The position numbers and the translations under genes are program-made. The notes under the pieces were generated by a model. It saw only the letters and a list, made by a program, of their open reading frames with translations, had not been told where the DNA came from and ran no database searches. 64,000 nt of DNA from Bacillus piscicola (GTDB lineage Bacteria > Bacillota > Bacilli > Bacillales > Marinococcaceae), in contig NZ_JAJJJF010000001.1 in the NCBI RefSeq assembly GCF_022458745.1, positions 896,890 to 960,889 on the forward strand, read 5' to 3'. Of the stretch, positions 27,289 through 35,652 are shown piece after piece (position 1 is the stretch's first letter; the number at the start of each line of letters is the position of its first letter).

Positions 27289-27573
27289 ATGAAGCTGGAT
27301 CATGTATATACAGAGAACAATGATGAAATTCACTTCGATACCGGAGAACTGACAGTGGAAGAAAATAATCCAGAAAATTGGTCAGCGGTCTTATACGGAG
27401 TCGAGAATCAACGTTTATTTACAGATGCGCTGCGAAATAATACTAAGGAACATTTGACTTTTGAAACGAATGAAGGAACGATGTACGGACTTGTAGAAGT
27501 AGAGGCATTTGATTCTGCCGGCGATGAAAATGTTGTGAATGTCAAAGGGACTGGCCATCTGAATGGCTACTAA
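27289..27573 (+). CDS. hypothetical protein (94 aa)
   Basis: Not recognised. Acidic, beta-rich, 94 residues (MKLDHVYTENNDEIHFDTGELTVEE...), containing a GMYGLVEVEAFDS-like strand. Start ATG 27289 has GAGGGGG 7 nt upstream; the open frame extends upstream to 27232 through the tatD-like stop without a ribosome binding site. Confidence 0.6.
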   Translation: MKLDHVYTENNDEIHFDTGELTVEENNPENWSAVLYGVENQRLFTDALRNNTKEHLTFETNEGTMYGLVEVEAFDSAGDENVVNVKGTGHLNGY

Positions 27574-27668
27574 TGAACGAGGACATAGTGCTGACAGAGG
27601 GAATTTATTTTAAAAACAGGGCATATTTGGTACAGTAAGGGTAGCTAGATAAATGAGGAGGTGATGGG

Positions 27669-28001
27669 GTGGCTGATGAAAAGCAAGAGTTGGTCGAACG
27701 AATAGAGGCAGAACTCGAAAATGACGTCATCGATCCAGAACTCGGGGTGGACGTCGTTAATCTTGGTCTCATTTACGGCATTGATCTGGATGACGAGAAG
27801 AACGTAAAGGTAACGATGACACTTACTTCGATGGGCTGTCCGCTTGCTGGCACCATTGTAAGTGACATAAAAACTGCTTTAAAGGATTTGCAGGAGTTTA
27901 AAGAAATAAATGAGGTCGATGTGGAAATCGTCTGGGATCCGCCGTGGGATAAAAGTAGAATGTCCCGCTATGCGAAAATCGCTCTCGGCGTACATGAATA
28001 A
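27669..28001 (+). CDS. metal-sulfur cluster assembly factor (SufT/YitW-like, DUF59)
   Basis: MIP18/DUF59 protein thought to help mature iron-sulfur proteins. 110 residues; DPELGVDVVNLGLIYGI and MTLTSMGCPLAG (with Cys56) and VWDPPWDKSRMS are the three conserved blocks. GTG 27669 has AGGAGGTGA upstream. The region has abundant Fe-S enzymes 25 kb away, but no direct link is visible. Confidence 0.9.
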   Translation: MADEKQELVERIEAELENDVIDPELGVDVVNLGLIYGIDLDDEKNVKVTMTLTSMGCPLAGTIVSDIKTALKDLQEFKEINEVDVEIVWDPPWDKSRMSRYAKIALGVHE

Positions 28002-28036
28002 CACGAGAACAACTCCTAATTGAGACGGATCAGAAG

Positions 28037-28086
28037 AACAGACAGATCGCTCGCTCTAAGCAAGAGAGAGTGACTGTCTGTTTTTT
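28037..28086 (+). terminator. terminator of the sufT-like gene
   Basis: Long imperfect hairpin closed by AACAGACAG / CTGTCTGTT with six Ts. Confidence 0.85.
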
Positions 28087-28154
28087 GTTTGAAAAACGTT
28101 TAAAGCCTTCTCCGCTGCGGTATAGGTATAAGTGAAGGAGGCTTTCACCATACA

Positions 28155-28343
28155 ATGATGGGCTATCACGCAAATCAATTGCCAGAAATTCTTGAGAAGA
28201 GCATGCAGCGAGAACACGGAGTAACGAGAGTAGAGTACAAAGAAAGCATAAAGAAGAAGGTGGATGTCGAGCAGAAACGGGAAGTCAGCTATAAGAAAAA
28301 CAAAGCAATCAGTGCGGATGTCCAGTCGTGGATATTTAAGTAG
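28155..28343 (+). CDS. small hypothetical protein (62 aa)
   Basis: Not recognised. Charged, Lys/Glu-rich (MMGYHANQLPEILEKSMQREHGV...). GAAGGAGG lies 13 nt before ATG 28155, a long spacing; ATG 28158 is worse. The upstream CCTTC (28103-28107) could pair with GAAGG of this site. Confidence 0.45.
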   Translation: MMGYHANQLPEILEKSMQREHGVTRVEYKESIKKKVDVEQKREVSYKKNKAISADVQSWIFK

Positions 28344-28367
28344 ACGTTGATGCAGGAGGAAAACTAG

Positions 28368-28454
28368 ATGGTAAAAAAGGCACTGAAAACATTTGTTATC
28401 GGTTTTGTTTTAAAAAAAGGGAAACAATGGATCATGCAAAAGAGAAGAAGATAG
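28368..28454 (+). CDS. 28-aa cationic peptide
   Basis: ATG 28368 follows AGGAGGAAA at 7 nt. The product begins MVKKALKTFVIGFVLKKG and ends MQKRRR: net charge near +10 with an amphipathic core. Strong ribosome binding site and tight spacing after the preceding small gene support translation. Function unknown. Confidence 0.5.
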   Translation: MVKKALKTFVIGFVLKKGKQWIMQKRRR

Positions 28455-28458
28455 GAAG

Positions 28459-28489
28459 AGGGGATGTACCAAAAATTGGGGCATCCCCT
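28459..28489. terminator. convergent terminator
   Basis: AGGGGATG / CATCCCCT stem with a 15-nt loop lying exactly between the 28-aa and 50-aa convergent genes. Confidence 0.65.
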
Positions 28490-28641
28490 TACTTAAAGAA
28501 CTTTCGCAAAAGTTTACCGCTTTGTCTGCCTGCCACACGCCGCGCGACGCGCTTTCCAATCGTGCCGCGCTTTGCCGCATTCACATCCCCTAGAATTCGT
28601 GAGACGAGGTAAAGGATACGGCGGATCTTATTAATGTTCAC
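28489..28641 (-). CDS. small basic conserved protein (50 aa)
   Basis: GTG 28641 has GGAGGGA 6 nt upstream. Sequence opens MNINKIRRILYLVSRILGDV and continues with Gly/Arg-rich NAAKRGTIGKRVARRVAGRQ. It resembles short basic hypothetical proteins common in bacilli, but no function is known. It ends next to the shared hairpin. Confidence 0.6.
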   Translation of the reverse strand: MNINKIRRILYLVSRILGDVNAAKRGTIGKRVARRVAGRQSGKLLRKFFK

Positions 28642-28727
28642 GTTTCATCCCTCCAGTGATACTAATATACCACAGGAGAAGGGGAAGGGTACGCAGTACA
28701 ATGGTGTATATCCCATGACGCGACCTA

Positions 28728-29558
28728 TCAGCGATGTGTTATTCGTTTTTTATGAATATGGGCGTTAATTTCGCCGCCGATGACGAGCGCAAGTCCGGTT
28801 AAGAATAGCCACAACATAAGCGCAATAACCCCACCTAGACTTCCGTAGGTGGATGAATAGTTGCTGAAGTTGGTGACATAGAAGGAAAAGCCATAAGAGA
28901 CAGCAAGCCACATCAGCATCGCTGCGACTGCCCCTGGCAGGACATAGCGGTAAGTAAGTTTTTTATATGGAGCCAGGAAGTACAAGACAGAAAGAATAGA
29001 GATCATAACGAGAACGGTGACGATCCATCTCATCATTTGCAAAACATCTTGCAAGGCACCGGGAAGAAAGATATAGCGTGAAATAGTATGTAAAATGAGT
29101 TCGCCAAAAATAGAAAGAGCAAAGATGACGATAAAAGATGCCATGAGTCCAATCGTCAATAAAATGGACAAGGATCTTGTTTTCCAAAAAGGACGCGGCT
29201 CCTCCACGTCGAATGCTTGGTTCATTGCCCGTATGAAAGCGTTCACTCCTGAAGAGGCGGACCAAAGCGTTCCAATAATACCAAATGTCAAAAGCCCCCG
29301 GTTCGTTTCCGAAACGATAGAGAAAACATTCTCCTGAACCATATCGGCAGTTTCTTGCGGAAGCAGCGTATCGATGAACTGCATCAGTCGGTCGATGTCC
29401 ATAGAAAAGTAAGGGAGTACCGCTAAAAATAAAATGATCATCGGAAATAATGAAAGCATGTAGAAGAAAGCTTGTTCAGCTGCAAGCCCGGTAATACGGT
29501 CATCTATTATATCTTTTATAAATGCTTTGGCAGTACCATATAATTCCCAAAATGACAA
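28728..29558 (-). CDS. YihY/BrkB family membrane protein
   Basis: Six-helix membrane protein of 276 residues. Conserved features: TGLAAEQAFFYMLSLFPMIILFLA near residues 24-47, WSASSGVNAFIRAMNQAFDVEE at 98-119 and a YGSLGGVIALMLWLFLTGLALVIGGEINAHI end. Formerly misassigned as RNase BN; function is not established. TTG 29558 is preceded by AAAAGGAGAG. Confidence 0.9.
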   Translation of the reverse strand: MSFWELYGTAKAFIKDIIDDRITGLAAEQAFFYMLSLFPMIILFLAVLPYFSMDIDRLMQFIDTLLPQETADMVQENVFSIVSETNRGLLTFGIIGTLWSASSGVNAFIRAMNQAFDVEEPRPFWKTRSLSILLTIGLMASFIVIFALSIFGELILHTISRYIFLPGALQDVLQMMRWIVTVLVMISILSVLYFLAPYKKLTYRYVLPGAVAAMLMWLAVSYGFSFYVTNFSNYSSTYGSLGGVIALMLWLFLTGLALVIGGEINAHIHKKRITHR

Positions 29559-29660
29559 GGCGCACTCTCCTTTTCACTTTTTCTCAGTTACTTCTAACAG
29601 GCGGGATCCTAGGAGATTTCATCTCAGCTATGATTAAATATAAGGACATTTTTCTATAGA

Positions 29661-29693
29661 AGAGGCCGCTAAAAGGTAATCTCAGCGGCCTCT
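29661..29693 (-). terminator. terminator of the DUF1540 gene
   Basis: Perfect 10-bp stem AGAGGCCGCT / AGCGGCCTCT, 5 nt after the DUF1540 stop. T-poor tails on both strands, so efficiency is uncertain. Confidence 0.7.
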
Positions 29694-29697
29694 TCCA

Positions 29698-29859
29698 TTA
29701 ATATTCTTGTGCTTTTACAAATGTTCTACAGTCGGTTTCTTGAGAGGTTGCAGCTTCTTCGCCTGTGTGGCTGATGACATAAATGGAGTCAGCTGCACAG
29801 TGGTTGCCCTCAGCCCAGTAATGACAATTGTTCACTTCACATAATACATCCTGCGCCAT
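29698..29859 (-). CDS. DUF1540 protein (53 aa)
   Basis: Too short for standard ORF cut-offs. ATG 29859 follows GAGGGGGGTGAG. Four cysteines at 7, 12, 21 and 44 in the order VLCEVNNCHYW, GNHCAADSIYV and ETDCRTF, the DUF1540 pattern, which suggests metal binding. Common in Firmicutes, function unknown. Confidence 0.85.
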   Translation of the reverse strand: MAQDVLCEVNNCHYWAEGNHCAADSIYVISHTGEEAATSQETDCRTFVKAQEY

Positions 29860-29935
29860 GAACTCACCCCCCTCGCAATATAGCTTCGGTTGCAGAGAGG
29901 GAGATCATACAGTGAAATGCTGGTAATCCCTTTTT

Positions 29936-30340
29936 CTATCCTATCGTTTTTTCTTTCATTAAGAACTGTTCTAAAGCGAGTTGGGCTTTTTTGGCTAAAC
30001 TGATGCTGGCACCAACTCGAAGACATTCTTCAATAAACTCCGGATCCTCATCCCGGCAAGGCTTCCCTGTGCTGTGCAAACGCCAGTGAACCAGTTCGTG
30101 TAAAAGTGATTTCAATACCGCGTCTTTGGAACGTCCTGCATTCCGTTTTGCACTCATTTGAATCGTTCTTTCTCTTGTCTTACGGTCATATATAAAAACA
30201 GCATTCTGTTGTATCCAGTCATCATCAACAAGTTCAATGTTGTCTGTATAGTCAATTCCCCAATGCTTTTGACTCATCTCGTTAGCCAATTCGTACAAAT
30301 CCTGTACTGCAAAGTTCCCCTTAATTGTTTCGTTCCCCAA
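29936..30340 (-). CDS. SprT-like metalloprotein
   Basis: Zinc-metallopeptidase fold: H81-E-L-V-H85 (LLHELVHWRLHS) with a downstream conserved HSTGKPCRDEDPEFIEE. 134 residues, similar to short SprT-like proteins of bacilli. TTG 30340 is preceded by AGAGG. Substrate unknown. Confidence 0.8.
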   Translation of the reverse strand: MGNETIKGNFAVQDLYELANEMSQKHWGIDYTDNIELVDDDWIQQNAVFIYDRKTRERTIQMSAKRNAGRSKDAVLKSLLHELVHWRLHSTGKPCRDEDPEFIEECLRVGASISLAKKAQLALEQFLMKEKTIG

Positions 30341-30663
30341 AAGACCTCTTCCTTTGTTGTTAAAATTGAACTACACATACATAGTACCACAATGGACATA
30401 GGGAGAAAGGGAAAAATGGGATTTTTTCTCAGCTAATGAACAGCAAGTATGCATGAATGAAGCTTATTTCCACACTTTCACATAGTTTTATAGATTATTT
30501 AAGGTATATTTCACCGTTCGTTTATAGTGCACCGTTAGAAGGTATGGTATAATTCTGAAAGTCAACGTGATTAGTGTAAGGATTTTCTAAAAAATGAACG
30601 GAAGAAATGTAACATTACATGTATAATTTGAAGAGCTAGTCTTTAAGCTAGGGGGCTTACAAT
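30341..30663. promoter_or_regulatory. intergenic region with two candidate tagD promoters
   Basis: TGG-TATAAT (extended -10, TATAAT at 30548-30553) and a second TATAAT at 30622-30627. A 14-bp perfect palindrome ATGTAACATTACAT (30607-30620) ends 1 nt before the second -10, at a typical operator position. No good -35 at either. PhoP or WalR control of tag genes is known in B. subtilis, but the half-site spacing does not match those regulators. Confidence 0.5.
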
Positions 30664-31062
30664 ATGAAGAAGATTATAACCTATGGAACATTTGATCTGC
30701 TGCACTGGGGGCATATCAATTTGTTGAAACGGGCGAAATCCTATGGCGATCATCTTACTGTCGCCATTTCCACCGATGAATTTAACGAAATGAAAAATAA
30801 AAAAGCGTATTATTCATACGAACAGCGCAAAATTATTTTAGAAGCGATCCGATATGTGGATGAAGTTATCCCGGAGAAAACATGGGAACAGAAAGCGAAA
30901 GATATTACAGAACACAATATTGATGCGCTTGTTATGGGAGATGACTGGAAAGGGAAGTTTGACCATCTCCGCTCCTATTGTGATGTGATATACTTGCCAA
31001 GAACTGCTAACATCTCGACTACAAAAATTAAAAAAGAATTGTTGCTTGTTAACGCGTATTAA
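30664..31062 (+). CDS. tagD: glycerol-3-phosphate cytidylyltransferase
   Basis: Makes CDP-glycerol for wall teichoic acid. 132 residues; nucleotidyltransferase motif H14-W-G-H17 and the CTP-binding RTANISTT (113-120, usually RTEGISTT), so N replaces G at one otherwise conserved position. Own promoter region and terminator; the polymerase and exporter genes follow. Confidence 0.96.
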   Translation: MKKIITYGTFDLLHWGHINLLKRAKSYGDHLTVAISTDEFNEMKNKKAYYSYEQRKIILEAIRYVDEVIPEKTWEQKAKDITEHNIDALVMGDDWKGKFDHLRSYCDVIYLPRTANISTTKIKKELLLVNAY

Positions 31063-31093
31063 GAAATAAAAATGTTATACTCAGCATAGTTTT

Positions 31094-31127
31094 AAAAAAG
31101 AGAGGTCATTCACTCTCTCTTTTTTTG
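31094..31127 (+). terminator. terminator of tagD
   Basis: AAAAAGAGAG / CTCTCTTTTT stem with 8-nt loop and T run. Confidence 0.85.
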
Positions 31128-31200
31128 TTTAATACCATTAACAAAGTATATACTAAAGTAAGCATGTATTTTTTGGCGTAAGAAGGGTATTGAGTGTGAC

Positions 31201-32451
31201 ATGAAACGAATCAAAAAATCATATAAAAAATGGAAGAAGAAGTGGAAAAAGAAGTGGAATAAAAAATGGAACAAAAGGGTGAACAAAATAAGGAAATCCA
31301 AAACGGTACGAGGATGGTACCAGAGGGTGTTTGGATTGGTGGGGAAATTGCCGAAAAAAGAAATCATCGTATTTGAGAGTTTTCTAGGAAAACAATACAG
31401 TTGTAACCCACGGGCCATTTATGAGTTGTTACAAGAGCAGGACCGTGACTTCACTTATTATTGGAGTGTCGATCACCGTTTTAAATCTCGCTTTGAGAAG
31501 CATGGTGTTCGAACAATTCAGCGCTTTTCGATAAAGTGGTTCATCGTGATGATGAGGGCGAAATATTGGGTATTTAACAGCCGGCTGCCGTACTGGATTC
31601 CTAAGCCTGCTGATACCGTTTATTTACAGACATGGCACGGCACCCCGTTAAAGAAACTGGCGCTTGATATGGATGAAGTACTCATGCCGGGCACCACAAC
31701 GGAGATGTATAAACGAAATTTCGTGACGGAAGCAAGCAGGTGGGACTATCTCGTCTCGCCAAATCCGTATTCTTCGGAAATATTCACAAGAGCATTTGAC
31801 TTTCAGCACGAGCTGTTAGAGACTGGTTATCCGCGCAATGATTATTTGTTTCAATATGAAGATAGTGATGTACAAAGGGTAAAAGAGACTCTTGGCATTC
31901 CAGAAGACAAAAAAGTGATTTTATATGCACCAACGTGGCGGGATAATGAATATCACTTTATCGGGAAGTACAAGTTTGCCATCCAGATGGACCTTGAACG
32001 GATGGAAGAAGAACTTGGAGATGAATATGTTATTGTGATGCGGCTTCATTATTTAGTATCCGACAAGCTCAACCTGAAAGACTTCAAGAGCTTTGCTGTA
32101 GATGCCTCCAATTATCCGGACATCCGTGAGCTTTACATTATTAGTGACTTATTAATCACGGACTATTCGTCGGTGATGTTTGACTACGGGGTTCTGCAGC
32201 GGCCGATGATATTTTATGTGTACGATATTGACAGCTATCGGGATCAGCTTCGCGGCTTTTATTTTGACTTTGAAAAGGAAGCACCAGGACCGCTCGTACG
32301 AACCACAGAAGAGATTATCGACAATGTGAAAGATGCCGACAAAATCCGAATTGATTATCAACAGCAAGTGGAATGGTTTGAGGAAACATTTCATTCCCTA
32401 GAAGACGGACACGCGGCTGAACGTGTGGTCGAGCGTGTGTTTGGCAGATAA
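31201..32451 (+). CDS. CDP-glycerol glycerophosphotransferase family (TagB/TagF-like)
   Basis: Adds glycerol phosphate units to wall teichoic acid. 416 residues: closer in length to TagB (about 380) than TagF (about 746). The catalytic domain has QTWHGTPLKKL (catalytic His), YAPTWRD, MRLHYLVSD and SDLLITDYSSVMFDY, the family motifs. The first 30 residues are an exceptional Lys/Trp tract in which Trp recurs every fourth residue (KWKKKWKKKWNKKWNK), encoded by a 12-bp near-repeat. Such a tract would suit peripheral membrane binding. Priming and polymerising roles cannot be distinguished here. Confidence 0.9.
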   Translation: MKRIKKSYKKWKKKWKKKWNKKWNKRVNKIRKSKTVRGWYQRVFGLVGKLPKKEIIVFESFLGKQYSCNPRAIYELLQEQDRDFTYYWSVDHRFKSRFEKHGVRTIQRFSIKWFIVMMRAKYWVFNSRLPYWIPKPADTVYLQTWHGTPLKKLALDMDEVLMPGTTTEMYKRNFVTEASRWDYLVSPNPYSSEIFTRAFDFQHELLETGYPRNDYLFQYEDSDVQRVKETLGIPEDKKVILYAPTWRDNEYHFIGKYKFAIQMDLERMEEELGDEYVIVMRLHYLVSDKLNLKDFKSFAVDASNYPDIRELYIISDLLITDYSSVMFDYGVLQRPMIFYVYDIDSYRDQLRGFYFDFEKEAPGPLVRTTEEIIDNVKDADKIRIDYQQQVEWFEETFHSLEDGHAAERVVERVFGR

Positions 32452-32480
32452 CGGAACGTGAGAAAAAGAGGGAATGGGTA

Positions 32481-33287
32481 ATGAATTCTGTTTTAAAGAT
32501 TGTGAAAGAACTCTGGCAAAATGTATACCTAATTAACCGTCTTGCCTTATATGAAATCAAGATTAAAAACAAAAATAATTATCTAGGAGCAGCTTGGGAA
32601 CTCATCACCCCTGTTTTTTTCATTGCCATTTATTGGTTTGTATTTGGATATGGGATCCGCAGTAATGAAGATGTTGGGGGCATTCCTTTCTTTGATTGGA
32701 TGATTGCGGCGATTACGATTTGGTTTTTTGTCCAGCCGGCGATCACTCAAGGCTCTAAAGCCATTTATACGAAAATCCGAATGGTCTCGAAAATGAGTTT
32801 TCCAACGAGTGCCATTCCCGCATATGTCGTCGTGTCCAAGCTATATCCGCAGCTTGTTCTATTCGGAATTATCCTTGTCTACTTTCAATTTACCGGTTAT
32901 CCGGTAACGATTTATTATGCACAACTTCCGTATTTTGTGTTTAGTATGGTTGCTCTCGTAATTGCGTTTGTACTTATTACATCAACAATTACTACTGCCT
33001 TTCGAGACGTACAAATGTTTATTCAGTCTACTGTTCGTGTCCTTCTCTATATTACGCCCTTTTTATGGGTGACCGAGACATTGCCGGATTTCGTGGAAAA
33101 ATTTATGAAAGTAAATCCGCTTCATTATCTCGTAGAAGGATATCGAGCGGCCATCTTTGGTGAATCATGGTACTTTATAGAGCACTGGGAGTACACACTT
33201 TATTTTTGGGGATTGGTGTTTGTGCTGTTTTTTATCGGGGCTGTCCTGCATGTTCGTTTCCGCAGGCATTTTATTGATCTCTTATAA
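32481..33287 (+). CDS. tagG: teichoic acid ABC exporter permease
   Basis: ABC-2 type permease of 268 residues with six predicted helices and an N-terminal cytoplasmic amphipathic segment ending KNKNNYLGAAWELITPVFF, typical of TagG. It begins 30 nt after the polymerase gene and 40 nt before tagH, and works with TagH to export teichoic acid on its lipid carrier. Confidence 0.94.
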   Translation: MNSVLKIVKELWQNVYLINRLALYEIKIKNKNNYLGAAWELITPVFFIAIYWFVFGYGIRSNEDVGGIPFFDWMIAAITIWFFVQPAITQGSKAIYTKIRMVSKMSFPTSAIPAYVVVSKLYPQLVLFGIILVYFQFTGYPVTIYYAQLPYFVFSMVALVIAFVLITSTITTAFRDVQMFIQSTVRVLLYITPFLWVTETLPDFVEKFMKVNPLHYLVEGYRAAIFGESWYFIEHWEYTLYFWGLVFVLFFIGAVLHVRFRRHFIDLL

Positions 33288-33327
33288 AGACAGCGTTCAA
33301 GTATGTTTACTATAGAAGGGATAGATA

Positions 33328-34134
33328 ATGACGAAAGCGATCGTTGCGAAACATATAACAAAAAAGTTTAAGCTGTATGCTAACCAATCAGAGCGAATCA
33401 AGGACTTGTTTCTGCCGCGAAGTTACGGAGAAGAATTTTTTGCTTTACGGGATGTTTCTTTTGAAGCGGACAAAGGAGACATTGTCGGACTTATCGGCGT
33501 CAATGGATCGGGGAAGTCAACGCTTTCTAACATTATAGCTGGCATTGTCCCGGAAACGAGCGGGGAAATCCAAATTAACGGAGAGACCGCGATCATTGAT
33601 GTCTCCGCCGGTCTTAACAACAAGTTGACAGGAAGAGAAAATATCAACTTGAAATGCTTGATGCTCGGGTTTACGAGAAAAGAGATTAATGAATTAATGC
33701 CGGAGATTATTGAGTTTGCCGAGTTGGAGGCTTTCATTGATCAGCCGGTAAAATCGTATTCCAAGGGAATGAAATCTAGACTTGGATTTTCCATTAACGC
33801 CAGTATCAATCCGGATATTTTTATTGTAGACGAAGCATTATCGGTAGGTGATAAGGCTTTCGCAAAAAAAAGTCTTGAGAAAATGCACGAATTCAAAGAG
33901 GATGGCAAAACGATGTTTTTCGTCAGTCACTCCACGAGCCAGATCAAAGATTTTTGCAACAAAGCGCTTTGGCTGGAATTTGGGGAAGAAAAGGCATTCG
34001 GAGAAATGGAAGAAGTCGTGGAAAAATACGAAAAGTTTCTTAAGAAATATAACGGCTGGTCGAAAAAGCAACGTAAGAAATTCAGACAGGAAGGGTTTGC
34101 GCGCCAAAAGCAGCCCGACAACGTGCTCGTATAA
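33328..34134 (+). CDS. tagH: teichoic acid ABC exporter ATPase (short form)
   Basis: Walker A G57-VNGSGK-S64, ABC signature YSKGMKSRLGF, Walker B IFIVDEAL and switch His (FVSHS). 268 residues: only the nucleotide-binding domain plus a basic tail. B. subtilis TagH has an extra C-terminal extracytoplasmic part (about 527 residues in total), absent here. Ends the cluster with a strong terminator. Confidence 0.93.
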   Translation: MTKAIVAKHITKKFKLYANQSERIKDLFLPRSYGEEFFALRDVSFEADKGDIVGLIGVNGSGKSTLSNIIAGIVPETSGEIQINGETAIIDVSAGLNNKLTGRENINLKCLMLGFTRKEINELMPEIIEFAELEAFIDQPVKSYSKGMKSRLGFSINASINPDIFIVDEALSVGDKAFAKKSLEKMHEFKEDGKTMFFVSHSTSQIKDFCNKALWLEFGEEKAFGEMEEVVEKYEKFLKKYNGWSKKQRKKFRQEGFARQKQPDNVLV

Positions 34135-34149
34135 TAGAAGACAAAGAAG

Positions 34150-34199
34150 AAAGGGCTGTCCCGGCCGGGGTTATCACCCGCTTTTGGGACAGCCCTTTT
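34150..34199 (+). terminator. terminator of the teichoic acid export operon
   Basis: AAAGGGCTGTCCC / GGGACAGCCCTTT, 13 bp, ending in Ts. Confidence 0.92.
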
Positions 34200-34253
34200 C
34201 TAATTAATGGTTATTTGAATTTTCTCAAATCAAAACCAGCTGCTGTTGCGAGT

Positions 34254-34451
34254 TTACTTCTCCCAGTCAGAAAAGACTCCACTGCCGTTACAGCCCGCAC
34301 AATCGAGCGGGGACGCGTGCAAATAGTCGCCTGACATAATGGTAAAACCTTTCCCGCGGCAATCCGGACATTTCCCTTCGACTCTCATTTTGTCTATTTT
34401 CTGCTCATACTTTTCCTGTCTCCAATCCTTAAACGACTGCCACACATTCAT
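34254..34451 (-). CDS. small zinc-ribbon protein with two CxxCxGxG motifs
   Basis: 65 residues from ATG 34451 (GGTGGTGA upstream). The C-terminal half has CPDCRGKG and CAGCNGSG, the DnaJ-type zinc repeat, about 25 residues apart, which should fold round one zinc. The N-terminal 25 residues are a charged helix. Similar pairs occur in anti-TRAP and in many small Bacillus proteins; no function is assigned. Confidence 0.75.
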   Translation of the reverse strand: MNVWQSFKDWRQEKYEQKIDKMRVEGKCPDCRGKGFTIMSGDYLHASPLDCAGCNGSGVFSDWEK

Positions 34452-34549
34452 CTTATCACCACCATACCTATAAAAATTTTGTAATAGTATGTGGAGGTTG
34501 CTGTATTTTATACTATGCACCTTACTATATCCATTTTCCACAGACACAT

Positions 34550-34868
34550 TTTTTGTGTATAATGATTACAGGAACTTTTGATTGCGCTTACATTTTAAAT
34601 TTATTATATTGTGAAAAAGAGAGGAGGCGACAGGTTTGAACTCCCTTGCATGGAAAAGGTAGAATTTCTCTGCCTACTCTGTAAGTAGTCTTGATACATA
34701 CTAACTTTATTAAAAACGCATACTGAACGGTAGCAAGTAACAAAAGGAACTGGGTACAGTAATTCAAACAAGGAAAAGTAAAAGATCATGTAGAATTAAC
34801 GTAATACGTGAAAAGGTCTTGTTTTGTCAAGAAAATGTATTATCATAATATCTAAAGGGGGGCTACAT
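34550..34868. other. 319-bp intergenic region
   Basis: No gene of normal size. GAGGAGG (34621-34627) is followed at 34636 by a TTG that would start an eight-residue peptide (MNSLAWKR). No terminator or riboswitch is evident. Confidence 0.4.
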
Positions 34869-35117
34869 ATGAGTGAGCCGAACATGGATAGCGGACAACT
34901 TGCCGAAATGATGCCAGAATTAGAGGTACAGGTGTATGAGTACATGAAAAAGGTGTACGATGAACTGGCAGAAGCCGGCGAGAAATATGATGAAGCGAAA
35001 AACGATACGTATGCGGAACAGAAAGCAAGTAGGCGTTTTAACGTAACAGCCGAAGAAGCCGCTAAAATATACGCAAAAGCAGAATCACAGTTGCGCAGGC
35101 GCGACCTGAAAAGATAG
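34869..35117 (+). CDS. small hypothetical protein (82 aa)
   Basis: Not recognised. Helical, charged and likely coiled coil (LEVQVYEYMKKVYDELAEAGEKYDEAKND), no Cys. AAAGGGGGG precedes ATG 34869 at good spacing. Monocistronic, followed by the first 52-bp repeat array. Confidence 0.65.
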   Translation: MSEPNMDSGQLAEMMPELEVQVYEYMKKVYDELAEAGEKYDEAKNDTYAEQKASRRFNVTAEEAAKIYAKAESQLRRRDLKR

Positions 35118-35182
35118 GCATCCATGTGGGTGCTTATTTTTTTGATTTCTACCTCTCGTTAAGCCAGGGAGGCACCTTTATT

Positions 35183-35570
35183 GTCTGCAGCGTGCGTATG
35201 GAGGCGTGAAAAAGCATTGTTGCGGAATTAGCGACGTCATAGGAGGCGTATGGAGCTATGAAACAGAGCGGTAGCGAAAAAAGCAGCGTCATAGGAGAGG
35301 TATGGAGCTGTGAAATAGAGCGGTAGCGAAAAAAGCAGCGTCATAGGAGAGGTATGGGGCTGTGAAATAGAGCGGTAGCGAAAAAAGCAGCGTCATAGGA
35401 GAGGTATGGGGCTGTGAAACAGAGCGGTAGCGAAAATAACAGCGTCATAACAGGTGTACGAGATCATGAAAACGCGCCGTTATGAAAATAGCGACATCTT
35501 AGAAGATGAATGAAGCCATGAAAAAGCGCTCTCAACAAAATAACAACATCATAAAGAGCTGATGCGGTAC
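35183..35570. repeat. tandem array A: seven 52-bp units
   Basis: A core resembling GCTRTGAAA recurs at 35203, 35255, 35307, 35359, 35411, 35463 and 35515, i.e. exactly every 52 bp. The units from 35235 to 35442 are near-identical (containing GCGTCATAGGAGAGGTATGG and AGAGCGGTAGCGAAAAAAGC); the last two are diverged. 52 is not a multiple of 3 and stops occur in all frames, so the array is noncoding. Confidence 0.95.
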
Positions 35571-35652
35571 TAATCGTGGTCGTAAGGATAGAAGAGACAG
35601 TCGCTTTCCATGAGTAACGAAAGCGACTGTCTCTATTTTGCCCGATAGTCTG

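Noticed and set aside
30607..30627. WalR direct-repeat box at tagD
   Set aside because: TGTAAC and TGTATA are 6 nt apart instead of 5, and the obvious symmetry is an inverted repeat.
35183..35570. CRISPR array
   Set aside because: Repeats are directly abutting with no unique spacers, and there are no cas genes in the window.
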